Positions 53,678 to 61,125 of a stretch of DNA of 64,000 nt are shown here, piece by piece; the first letter of the stretch is position 1; each line of letters begins with the position of its first letter. The DNA lies in contig NZ_JACXAA010000005.1 in the NCBI RefSeq assembly GCF_014699035.1, positions 413,783 to 477,782 on the forward strand, written 5' to 3'. The notes beneath the pieces are model-generated. The model worked only from the letters and a program-made list of their open reading frames with translations, did no database searches and was not told the DNA's origin. The stretch comes from Spirosoma validum. GTDB lineage: Bacteria > Bacteroidota > Bacteroidia > Cytophagales > Spirosomataceae. The position numbers were made by a program, and so were the translations under genes.

Positions 53678-54685
53678 ATGCAGTTTCATACCGAATTATC
53701 GCCGGAATCGCTCCCTTATTCACTTGGTTTAGAGAGCCGAATCGTGACCATTGGATCGTGTTTTGCTGAAGTTATAGGCCAGCGGCTTATTGATAATAAG
53801 TTGAATGTACTCAATAACCCATTTGGCACCATTTTCAATCCGGTTTCGATCGCGAAACTACTGACGATGGCTATTCAGGGTATTAGTCCCGACGAAAACC
53901 GGTACGTTGAACGCGATGGAATTTGGTTTCACTATGACTTCCATTCTTCGCTGTGGGCTGATAATCAGGATGAACTTCGCGATAAATTACTTGCCTGTCT
54001 GATCCAAACTGGCGACGAGATTCGAAAAGCCGATTTCTTGTTTTTAACCCTTGGCTCAGCTATTGTCTATCGACATAATGAAACGGGCAAAGTCGTGGCG
54101 AATTGTCACAAAATACCGGGGACGCTATTTGAGAAATATTTGTACCAAATTGATCACATTCGAGACGATTTAACGCGGCTGTTCAAGTTGTTGCATAAAG
54201 CCAACCCCAAACTGAAGCTTGTCTTAACTGTTAGCCCCGTCCGCCATACCCGCGATACGTTGCCCCTCAATAGCGTTAGTAAGTCAACGTTACGTGTCAT
54301 CGCTCACGAGCTGACCATTTGGAATAACTGGGTAGCTTATTTTCCGGCCTATGAATTAATGATGGATGATCTGCGCGATTATCGCTTTTATGAAGCGGAC
54401 ATGATTCACCCAAATTCGCAGGCACACGATTATATTTTCGGGAAGTTTGCGGAAAGCGCATTTGATCCCGAACTTCGCGGCTTTATGGCCGATTGGGCGC
54501 AAGTCAGCAAATCGCTGACACATCGCCCGCTCTATGGCGACAACACGTCAGCCCATCTACAGTTTTTGACGAAGCTTTTAGCTCAATTAGAAACAATAGC
54601 GAAACGCATAGACGTATCGGCGGAACTGGCAGACGTGCGAAGGCGTTTAAATCAAGGAGAAAAGCAGGAAAGTCAGGTCGCCTGA
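53678..54685 (+). CDS. GSCFA domain protein
   Basis: A 335-residue protein named by its motif GSCFA at residues 26-30 (RIVTIGSCFAEVIGQRL). NNPFGTIFNPVSIAKLL, LGSAIVYRHNETGKVVANCHKIPG and the late block FPAYELMMDDLRDYRFYEADMIHPN are typical of the family, which is related to SGNH/GDSL esterases. The GSC Ser is the likely nucleophile and the DMIHP stretch supplies Asp and His. The substrate is unknown; a cell-wall or lipid ester has been suggested only by analogy. It stands 70 nt before mrp and may be read through into it. Confidence 0.9.
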   Translation: MQFHTELSPESLPYSLGLESRIVTIGSCFAEVIGQRLIDNKLNVLNNPFGTIFNPVSIAKLLTMAIQGISPDENRYVERDGIWFHYDFHSSLWADNQDELRDKLLACLIQTGDEIRKADFLFLTLGSAIVYRHNETGKVVANCHKIPGTLFEKYLYQIDHIRDDLTRLFKLLHKANPKLKLVLTVSPVRHTRDTLPLNSVSKSTLRVIAHELTIWNNWVAYFPAYELMMDDLRDYRFYEADMIHPNSQAHDYIFGKFAESAFDPELRGFMADWAQVSKSLTHRPLYGDNTSAHLQFLTKLLAQLETIAKRIDVSAELADVRRRLNQGEKQESQVA

Positions 54686-54713
54686 CCGGAAAAGGAGTTT
54701 GTATCATTTCATT

Positions 54714-54747
54714 CTTTTTCCCTTTCCTCCCCTTCCTCCTTTTTTCT
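54714..54747. repeat. Pyrimidine tract like that at 35323-35352
   Basis: TTTTTCCCTTTCCTCC then CCTTCCTCCTTTTTTC lies between the GSCFA and mrp genes. It is nearly the same as the right half of the repeat at 35256-35360. An A/G-rich partner is only weakly visible upstream. Confidence 0.5.
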
Positions 54748-54754
54748 TTTATTT

Positions 54755-55858
54755 ATGTCTGATTACCGATTATCTAAAGAATCTGTTTTACGAGCGTTAA
54801 GTACTGTTGAGGAACCTGATTTGAAGCGCGATCTTGTTACGCTCAACATGGTAAAGGACGTAACGCTTGGTATCGGCTCAGTCCGTTTTACGGTTGTGCT
54901 GACTACGCCCGCTTGCCCCCTCAAAGAAGTTATTCGAAAGCGCTGTGAAGACGCGATTCACACCCATATTGGAGCTGACATTCAGGTGACTATTGATATG
55001 CAGTCGGATGTTACGTCAACGCGCAATAACGCACCAACACTGCCGGGGGTAAAGAATATCATTGCTGTTTCTTCAGGGAAAGGGGGAGTCGGCAAATCAA
55101 CCGTAACGGCTAACCTGGCTATCGCTTTACATAAATCTGGTGCTAAAGTTGGTATTATCGATGCCGATATTTACGGACCATCTATGCCAACGATGTTCGG
55201 CGCTGAAAACATACAACCCCGCATTTTTCAGGTGGATGGACAAACCCGCATGGAGCCCATCCAGCAGTTCGGCATCAAGATGCTCTCAATGGGTCTGTTG
55301 GTTGCTCCGGGTCAGGCAGTCATCTGGCGCGGGACGATGGCAGGTCGGGCATTGCAGCAATTCTTTTCCGATGCGGATTGGGGTGAGTTAGATTATCTGC
55401 TTATTGATTTACCACCGGGTACGGGTGATATTCATCTAACGTTGGTGCAGACGGTTCCCGTAACAGGTGCAATCATCGTAACAACGCCCCAGAAAGTTGC
55501 TTTAGCCGATGCGACAAAAGGCCTGGCTATGTTTAGGCAACCTCAGATCAACGTACCTGTATTGGGCGTGATCGAAAACATGTCATATTTTACGCCCGCT
55601 GAATTACCCGACCATAAATACTATATTTTCGGAAAAGGAGGTGGGCAACTTCTGGCTGACCAATTCGACGTCCCCATGCTCGGACAAATCCCGCTCGTAC
55701 AAAGCATTCGGGAAGCAGGCGATGAAGGCCGTCCAGCCATCAGCGCAGGCGAGCCAATTGCCAGCGAAGCTTTCCAGGCAGCAGCTGAAGCATTGGCGCA
55801 ACAAGTGGCTATCCGTAACGCAACACTCGATCGTACTGCACGCGTACAGGTTGCATAA
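54755..55858 (+). CDS. Mrp/NBP35-family iron-sulfur cluster carrier ATPase
   Basis: A 367-residue protein. Residues of about 6-85 are a DUF59/MIP18-like domain. A deviant Walker P-loop follows in SSGKGGVGKSTVTANLA (109-116 core), then IIDADIYGPSMPTMFG, LLIDLPPGTGDIHLTL and TTPQKVALADATKGLAMF. Mrp proteins carry Fe-S clusters to target enzymes. The C-terminal Cys-x-x-Cys that bridges the cluster in E. coli Mrp is missing: the place after ENMSYFT reads PAELPDHKYYIFGKGG. Only Cys in the DUF59 part (TPACPLKEV) and one nearby remain. It is followed by the Nfu scaffold gene, which does have CxxC. Confidence 0.92.
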   Translation: MSDYRLSKESVLRALSTVEEPDLKRDLVTLNMVKDVTLGIGSVRFTVVLTTPACPLKEVIRKRCEDAIHTHIGADIQVTIDMQSDVTSTRNNAPTLPGVKNIIAVSSGKGGVGKSTVTANLAIALHKSGAKVGIIDADIYGPSMPTMFGAENIQPRIFQVDGQTRMEPIQQFGIKMLSMGLLVAPGQAVIWRGTMAGRALQQFFSDADWGELDYLLIDLPPGTGDIHLTLVQTVPVTGAIIVTTPQKVALADATKGLAMFRQPQINVPVLGVIENMSYFTPAELPDHKYYIFGKGGGQLLADQFDVPMLGQIPLVQSIREAGDEGRPAISAGEPIASEAFQAAAEALAQQVAIRNATLDRTARVQVA

Positions 55859-55900
55859 ACAAAGTAGAAAGTATAAATTTACCGTAAATCAATTATTTCC

Positions 55901-56167
55901 ATGGAAACGGTAGTTAACAACGACCAACTAATTACGAAAATAGAACAGGCACTCGACACGATGCGTCCTTATCTGGCCGCGGATGGTGGGAATGTGAAAA
56001 TATTAGAAGTGACTGAAGATAAGACCGTTCGACTTGAATTGATTGGTTCGTGCGGTACGTGTCCGATGTCGGCCATGACCTTTAAAGGTGGCCTGGAAGA
56101 AGCAATTCTTAAAGCGATACCTGAGATCACAAAGGTCGAAGCAGTCAATCTGACGCCTGCGTTTTAA
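55901..56167 (+). CDS. Nfu-type iron-sulfur scaffold protein
   Basis: An 88-residue protein consisting only of the NifU C-terminal domain: IEQALDTMRPYLAADGGNVKI and LELIGSCGTCPMSAMTFKGGLEEA, with cluster ligands Cys51 and Cys54 in CGTC. It assembles or carries a [4Fe-4S] cluster, probably as a dimer. It lies 42 nt after mrp and 12 nt before the antitoxin gene, so the four genes may form one transcript. Pairing with mrp is common in Bacteroidota as I recall. Confidence 0.93.
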   Translation: METVVNNDQLITKIEQALDTMRPYLAADGGNVKILEVTEDKTVRLELIGSCGTCPMSAMTFKGGLEEAILKAIPEITKVEAVNLTPAF

Positions 56168-56179
56168 ACTGGTCTAGTT

Positions 56180-56419
56180 ATGACAGCTAAGGAATTAATC
56201 AATGTAGACCCCGAAATTATGGGAGGAACTCCTGTTTTTCAAGGAACTCGTGTGCCTGTTCAGTATCTATTTGATCATCTTGAGAATAATGCAACGATTG
56301 ATGAGTTTCTGGCAGGTTATCCATCCGTGTCAAAGAATCAGGCTATTGCATTAATTCATTTGATGAGTCATGGTATTGTAGAAGGAAAACTTCTTGACTT
56401 GAATGAAAATTTTGCTTGA
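56180..56419 (+). CDS. DUF433 antitoxin
   Basis: A 79-residue protein with the DUF433 pattern INVDPEIMGGTPVFQGTRVPVQYLFDHLENNATIDEFLAGYPSVS, a winged-helix-like DNA-binding fold used by VapB-type antitoxins. It should bind and neutralise the DUF5615 protein and repress its own promoter. The stop codon overlaps the start of the toxin gene by 17 nt, typical of coupled translation. It begins 12 nt after the nfu stop codon. Confidence 0.88.
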   Translation: MTAKELINVDPEIMGGTPVFQGTRVPVQYLFDHLENNATIDEFLAGYPSVSKNQAIALIHLMSHGIVEGKLLDLNENFA

Positions 56420-56729
56420 TGAAAATGTCCACAACAAGCTGAAATTTCGTTTTCCCGATCATGACGTTGCCACAGTGAGAGATATGGGGTGGGCAGGTAA
56501 ACGTAATGGTGAGTTAATGAGATTCATGGTTGAGTATAAGTTCGACTTACTAATCACGCTAGACAAAGGGTTTGAGCATCAACAAAATTTCATTAAATAT
56601 CCTCTTCCTGTTCTGGTTCTGAAAGTAAAGCGTAGCGACTACGAGTTCTTGTTACCACTAGTCGAAAAAATAAGAGAAATTTTAATTGATAAACTTCCTA
56701 ATGGAACTACCATAATTTCTCTTGACTAA
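56403..56729 (+). CDS. DUF5615 PIN-like toxin
   Basis: A 108-residue protein beginning MKILLDENVHNKLKFRFPDHDVATVRDMGW, with acidic residues Asp6 and Glu7 near the start and the second acidic site in FDLLITLDKGFEHQQNF. This matches DUF5615, a PIN-like nuclease fold that usually pairs with DUF433. It is predicted to cleave RNA when free of the antitoxin. It overlaps the antitoxin gene by 17 nt and ends before a short terminator. Confidence 0.88.
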   Translation: MKILLDENVHNKLKFRFPDHDVATVRDMGWAGKRNGELMRFMVEYKFDLLITLDKGFEHQQNFIKYPLPVLVLKVKRSDYEFLLPLVEKIREILIDKLPNGTTIISLD

Positions 56730-56752
56730 TACCTCATTCATTTTAACCTTCA

Positions 56753-56777
56753 GAACGCCGAATCAGGCGTTTTTTTG
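56753..56777 (+). terminator. Terminator of the mrp-nfu-toxin-antitoxin group
   Basis: AACGCC and GGCGTT form a short stem with a 6-nt loop, followed by seven T residues. A TTTCTTTG box that may start the next gene follows immediately at 56778. Confidence 0.75.
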
Positions 56778-56809
56778 TTTCTTTGCAACCTGTATTATTC
56801 CTTAATTCT

Positions 56810-58465
56810 GTGAAAATAGGCATTTTCTTCGGCGGACCGGCGCGGGAACGTGAGGTATCCTTTGCGGGCGGGCGCACAGCCCTGGCTAATTTAGATAAAG
56901 GTTTATTTGAGCCTGTCCTGGTATTTGTTGATGGACGAGGCCGCTTTCGGCTTGTTACGCCCAATTTTCTTGGGTCGGCCTCTTTACGTGATACACTACC
57001 GCAGGATAAATCCGGCTTTTCCGTATATGACGAATCGCTTGATGCCGATGCCCTCGACATCATCCTGCCTGAACTTCGACCGGAACATTTTCGAGATCAT
57101 TTCGACATGGCCTTCCTGGCGATGCACGGCCCTGATTGCGAGGATGGTGCGATTCAGGGGCTACTCGAATGGTATAAAGTACCCTACACAGGTCCGGGAT
57201 TAGTTGGTTCTGCCGTTGGAATTAATAAAATCTTACAAAATGAGCTGATTGCTTTGGCGAACGGACAGCAAAAGAAAACGGCTACCATTAGTCGCGATAC
57301 ATATGAACAGACTGATAAATCACAGTTTTTTCAATCGCTCATCGAGCATCTTGGCTTACCCATTGTTGTAAAAGCTCCACACCAGGGTTCGTCAATCGGT
57401 GTAGCCATCGTACGCGAAGCTGACTTAACTCAGTTTTGCCAATCCGTCGAGCAATGCTTTTTCACTTTGAGTGTTCAACCCGACGGATGGAGTAAACTGA
57501 GCGAATGGGCGGAATTGTCAGTTGATGAAAAACATGAATTAGCTCAGAAAATGGTCAGCCTGGATTCGGGAATTAGTTTTCCGGTTGTGATCGAGCAAAC
57601 GGGTGAAGTGATTAAACATCCACAAGATTTTATTGATAAACTCAATTCACTGACTAAACAGAGTGGCTCACTACTTACGTTGGCCTCGTTGAATGCCGAA
57701 GATGAAGTCCTTTTCGAGGAATTTATCACCGGACAGGAGTTTTCCTGTGGCGTCATTCAGGATGATGATCAGATCGCGATAGCGCTGCCCCCAACCGAAA
57801 TCTATAACGTAACAAGCTTTGATTTTGAATCGAAATACAAGCTCAGTACGACCAAGAAGCGAATTCCGGTTGAAACGAGCCTGGAAAACAATCGCAAGAT
57901 TCAACTGGCCGTAGCAGAGGTTTTTACCCGCCTGGGCATCAATGTTTATTCGCGAATCGACGGTTTTCTTACCCCCGCTGGCGACGTGCTGCTCCACGAC
58001 CCCAACACCATTCCGGGTATGTCTCCTTCTTCCCTGATTTTCAAGCAAATGGCTGAAATCGGACTGAATCTGGCAAATTCTCTGACGTATCTGATTCGGC
58101 AATCATTACGCGAGCGCATCCGTACGGGGAAAGATACGTTTCACCTCAAGAAATTGCTGTCTGCTCTTGATACTAAACTTGCTGACCGAAAACAAAATCC
58201 CCTACCGGAACGGGTCATTTCATTTGGCAACAGCGACGAAGGTTTTGCCGATGCGAAACAGCAGTACAATGAAATGGCAGCTTCCGGTACAGTACGTCCG
58301 TCATTAATGTATATCAAAAGTAAATTGGAATCCCATGAGATTCCGGTAAATCTCTTGTTTAAAGATACCATTGCCGAGTTGGAAACTGCGCTTAGTGAAC
58401 CGCGCCATCCATTACTGATAGAAACAGCCGAAAGAGCTCGGCATATCACAGAACGATATGTGTAA
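56810..58465 (+). CDS. D-alanine--D-alanine ligase-like ATP-grasp enzyme with C-terminal extension
   Basis: A 551-residue protein starting at GTG (VKIGIFFGGPAREREVSFAGG). A TTG at 56783 is in frame but overlaps a TTTCTTTG promoter-like box. The Ddl N-lobe opens IGIFFGG; FLAMHGPDCEDGAIQGLLEW and YTGPGLVGSAVGINK are the usual peptide-ligase motifs. The ATP-grasp core has VVKAPHQGSSIGVAIV, FEEFITGQEFSCGVI, and the metal/product motif HDPNTIPGM. Ddl is normally 300-370 residues; here about 80 residues are inserted in the central domain and about 110 residues added after the core. It should make D-Ala-D-Ala for peptidoglycan; a different dipeptide product is possible. Confidence 0.8.
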   Translation: MKIGIFFGGPAREREVSFAGGRTALANLDKGLFEPVLVFVDGRGRFRLVTPNFLGSASLRDTLPQDKSGFSVYDESLDADALDIILPELRPEHFRDHFDMAFLAMHGPDCEDGAIQGLLEWYKVPYTGPGLVGSAVGINKILQNELIALANGQQKKTATISRDTYEQTDKSQFFQSLIEHLGLPIVVKAPHQGSSIGVAIVREADLTQFCQSVEQCFFTLSVQPDGWSKLSEWAELSVDEKHELAQKMVSLDSGISFPVVIEQTGEVIKHPQDFIDKLNSLTKQSGSLLTLASLNAEDEVLFEEFITGQEFSCGVIQDDDQIAIALPPTEIYNVTSFDFESKYKLSTTKKRIPVETSLENNRKIQLAVAEVFTRLGINVYSRIDGFLTPAGDVLLHDPNTIPGMSPSSLIFKQMAEIGLNLANSLTYLIRQSLRERIRTGKDTFHLKKLLSALDTKLADRKQNPLPERVISFGNSDEGFADAKQQYNEMAASGTVRPSLMYIKSKLESHEIPVNLLFKDTIAELETALSEPRHPLLIETAERARHITERYV

Positions 58466-58474
58466 AGTTTAAAC

Positions 58475-58537
58475 ATACTTTGTCTCAAATGAAATGGCCT
58501 CACGATTGATGAGGCCATTTCATTTGAGACAAAGTAT
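58475..58537. repeat. Perfect inverted repeat, 28-nt arms, between convergent genes
   Basis: Arms 58475-58502 and 58510-58537 are perfectly complementary around a 7-nt loop. The element separates the convergent ligase and Gfo/Idh genes. It probably stops transcription from both sides, although neither side has a long T run. Confidence 0.92.
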
Positions 58538-58548
58538 CAAAGTTTCAA

Positions 58549-59631
58549 TTATAAAAGTACAGGCTGTCCAGTACGTACCGACTCATCGCAGGCGAAAGCA
58601 ATCTGTAAACTACTAACCGCATCCTGCATGTGGTCGGTTAAGTCAGTATCCTCCCGAATGGCCTGTAGAAAATAGCGCTGCTCGCGATTGCAAAGTTCCT
58701 GGTGATCGGGTTCATCCTGCATGTCGATCCACGTATCGGTTGACACAAACTGATCGTTTTCGTCCAGTGCAGCTCGGTGAACACGTAATGATTCTGTTTT
58801 CGTGTGTGAATCCACATTATCTGATTTGCCAGCCGCTCCTGCATTTTTAGCAACAATCGATACGCAGCCTTCCGGTCCGATTACATCTTTCACAAAAAAT
58901 GCCGTTTCGCTCATCATTGGCCCCCAGCCAGCCTCGTACCAGCCTACGGAGCCATCCTCAAACCGAATCTGTAGTTGACCATAATTATAGTTATCGGCCG
59001 GAATATCATTCGTTAGCCGGGCGCCAATGGCATTTACCTGAACAGGCTTTGAACGAGTCATCTGGCACATTACGTCGATGTAATGAACGCCACAATCTAC
59101 AATTGGGCTGAGGCTTTTCATTAGATTCCGGTGAACTGTCCACATAGTTCCATGGCTTTGCTGATTAAGATTCATCCGCATCACTAACGGTTTACCCATC
59201 TCCTGAGCGACCTCAACAAATTTTGCCCAGGAAGGGTGATGACGAAGAATATAGCCAACCACCAGCTTTTTGTCCGCTTTCTGGGCAGCGGCCATCACAC
59301 GCTTAGCACCTTCAACGGTATCCGCAATTGGCTTTTCAATAAATACGTGGCAACCCTGTTCGAGCGCCATGATGGCAAATGACTCGTGCGTATCGGGGTA
59401 CGTAGAAATACAAACAGCATCAGGCTTTGTTTCTATGAGTGCGGTTGCATAATCATCGAATAGTGGATAGCCACCTCCTAATCGTTCATTGAGTACGACC
59501 TTACTATTTCCAGTGGAGACAATCCCACAAATATTAAATCCTTCCTGCGTTTTGTAAGCAATTGCATGCGAAGCGCCCATGTTGCCACAACCGACAACAA
59601 GCACCCGAAGGGGATGAGAATTTACTGACAT
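58549..59631 (-). CDS. Gfo/Idh/MocA family oxidoreductase
   Basis: A 360-residue NAD(P)-dependent oxidoreductase. The Rossmann motif is VLVVGCGNMGASHAIAY (about 10-26), followed by DAVCISTYPDTHESFAIMALEQGCHVFIEKPIADTVEGAKRV with the EKP signature. The C-terminal domain contains CGVHYIDVMCQMT, where His and Asp may take part in catalysis. Family members act on sugars, inositols or other polyols. No neighbour points to the substrate. It is transcribed alone towards the ligase gene. Confidence 0.87.
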   Translation of the reverse strand: MSVNSHPLRVLVVGCGNMGASHAIAYKTQEGFNICGIVSTGNSKVVLNERLGGGYPLFDDYATALIETKPDAVCISTYPDTHESFAIMALEQGCHVFIEKPIADTVEGAKRVMAAAQKADKKLVVGYILRHHPSWAKFVEVAQEMGKPLVMRMNLNQQSHGTMWTVHRNLMKSLSPIVDCGVHYIDVMCQMTRSKPVQVNAIGARLTNDIPADNYNYGQLQIRFEDGSVGWYEAGWGPMMSETAFFVKDVIGPEGCVSIVAKNAGAAGKSDNVDSHTKTESLRVHRAALDENDQFVSTDTWIDMQDEPDHQELCNREQRYFLQAIREDTDLTDHMQDAVSSLQIAFACDESVRTGQPVLL

Positions 59632-59728
59632 ATTACTTTGGGTAATTCTAAATCGTTAAAGTGGTATAAACTTAGATATTGTCGGGAAAGAATACACCAT
59701 CTTTTTCCCTCCGAATGTCAATAGACGT

Positions 59729-60265
59729 TTATTTACCATATGATATCGATGTAATCTCCAGGCTATTTTCACCTTGCGGAGTACGTAACGAAATTAAATC
59801 GCCAACCTGTCTGCCCAAAAGAAGCCGCGCAATGGGAGCAGTGAATGCTATAAGCCCTTGAGCGGCATTAGCTTCGTCTACGCCAACGATTGTTAAGCGT
59901 CGGTCAGCATCTGCGGAGTTTGTTGTGCGGCTGTGCAGGCTAACTGTGGCCCCGAAGCGAACAATTGGGTCAGTAGTCTGATCATGAGAATGGCTTTGAT
60001 GATCAACGACTTTAGCACTGGCAATCCGTTGATTTAGGGCTCCAATACGTCCATTGAGTTCTGCTACGTGGCGAGTACGTTCAACTTCATCGAGCTGATT
60101 GCTTTGTGCCTGCGCCCGCTCTGCCTCTAACTTCTCCAGTTCACTACGTAACATAATAAGCCCACGAGGGGTAACGTAGTTTGTTGCACCTGGCGGCAAT
60201 GGTGCACGGGCCGGTATTACAACCGGATCATCAGCCGATTCATTTTTCAAAAAAGCTCTACTCAT
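59729..60265 (-). CDS. GreA/GreB-family transcription elongation factor-like protein
   Basis: A 178-residue protein. The ATG at 60265 (MSRAFLKNESADDPVVIPAR) is chosen over a longer in-frame start. It opens with about 40 residues of linker, then a coiled coil (GLIMLRSELEKLEAERAQAQSNQLDEVERTRHVAELNGRI), and then the FKBP-like C-terminal domain (VRFGATVSLHSR, ITVGVDEANAAQG-like, LLGRQVGDLI). This is the GreB-type layout, which stimulates cleavage of backtracked RNA by RNA polymerase. The MSRAF(V/L)KE-like opening is typical of GreB-like proteins. Confidence 0.85.
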   Translation of the reverse strand: MSRAFLKNESADDPVVIPARAPLPPGATNYVTPRGLIMLRSELEKLEAERAQAQSNQLDEVERTRHVAELNGRIGALNQRIASAKVVDHQSHSHDQTTDPIVRFGATVSLHSRTTNSADADRRLTIVGVDEANAAQGLIAFTAPIARLLLGRQVGDLISLRTPQGENSLEITSISYGK

Positions 60266-60619
60266 CACATTCAATGTCTTATTTGAATTAACGATGGAGA
60301 TCAACGGTTGTTCAGAATCAAACTTGACGGCTATACTGTACTATTTCCTTTTCATAAAATCTTCGCATTCAAGTTATTGCGGATTATATACAGTTCAGAA
60401 TTCGTTTTTCACAACTCAGCGCTGGTCTATTTCATGGCCAGAAAACAGCCGATACCTTTGCCCGCAAGTAAACGAGGGCTATCCGGTTACGGATACTATG
60501 AGGATATGTACGCTTAATTACTGACTAGATAATCAGGAATAATAGCATCTGATTAAGCCTTTGTCTTATTTAGATTGAGCAGCAAACAACAGGTTTTAAC
60601 CATTAAACACTACACTAGT
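60266..60619. other. Gap with a possible 27-codon frame and promoter-like box
   Basis: About 350 nt between the divergent Gre-type and small secreted protein genes. A frame at 60434-60517 reads MARKQPIPLPASKRGLSGYG and ends YYEDMYA. TACCTTTG at 60452-60459 lies within it and may belong to a promoter for the downstream gene. No RNA gene or palindrome was seen. Confidence 0.35.
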
Positions 60620-60994
60620 ATGATTTCATTAATGAGCAACGTAATTGCCTCCATCTTATTGAGTGCATCTACATTTATCAACCCGATTAAATCCACCACT
60701 CTGCCTTTTGAAGCCAGTGCATATGTTACAATCAACAATCACATTCGGGTAGCCGTCCAAAAGTCGCCGGATGTACCGGTTGTCTTTCTCCTTCGCGACA
60801 AAAGCAATGACATCCTATTCCGTCAAATCGTTTCTAAAAAAGAAGCAAATTATGTCGTTAAACTGGACGTTCATGAATTAACTGACGGCCAATATGTGCT
60901 AGAAGTTAAGTCAGCGGAAGGCAGCATTCGTAAACAGCTAAACGTTGTAAGTGCTCCTGTTCAGAACCAAACTCGTGTTGTCGCAGTGCTATAA
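60620..60994 (+). CDS. Small secreted beta-sandwich protein
   Basis: A 124-residue protein with a weak signal-like N-terminus (MISLMSNVIASILLSASTFI). One beta-sandwich repeat follows, with VFLLRDKSNDILFRQIVSK and VHELTDGQYVLEVKSAEG. This resembles each of the two repeats in the protein at 36628-37233, including the L-TDG-Q-Y / L-PDG-Q-Y turn. Function unknown. It has its own perfect terminator. Starting at 60632 (MSNVI) is also possible. Confidence 0.65.
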   Translation: MISLMSNVIASILLSASTFINPIKSTTLPFEASAYVTINNHIRVAVQKSPDVPVVFLLRDKSNDILFRQIVSKKEANYVVKLDVHELTDGQYVLEVKSAEGSIRKQLNVVSAPVQNQTRVVAVL

Positions 60995-61002
60995 TCAGCT
61001 GA

Positions 61003-61050
61003 TTTCTAAACCAAAAGGCCGGGATATCATCCGGCCTTTTGGTTTAGAAA
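61003..61050 (+). terminator. Terminator of the small secreted protein gene
   Basis: TTTCTAAACCAAAAGGCCGG and its exact complement at 61031-61050 form a 20-bp stem with an 8-nt loop. The T-rich part lies inside the stem. Confidence 0.8.
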
Positions 61051-61125
61051 TTAAGTACAATTATCTACTTGGTCCTTATAGTTGAATAAGGAGACTGTGC
61101 CACGTTAACCACCAGCTTACCATAA

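Noticed and set aside
60308..60517. 69-codon frame upstream of the small secreted protein gene
   Set aside because: The first 42 codons look random; only the last 27, from an internal ATG, have coding-like character, so only that part is mentioned.
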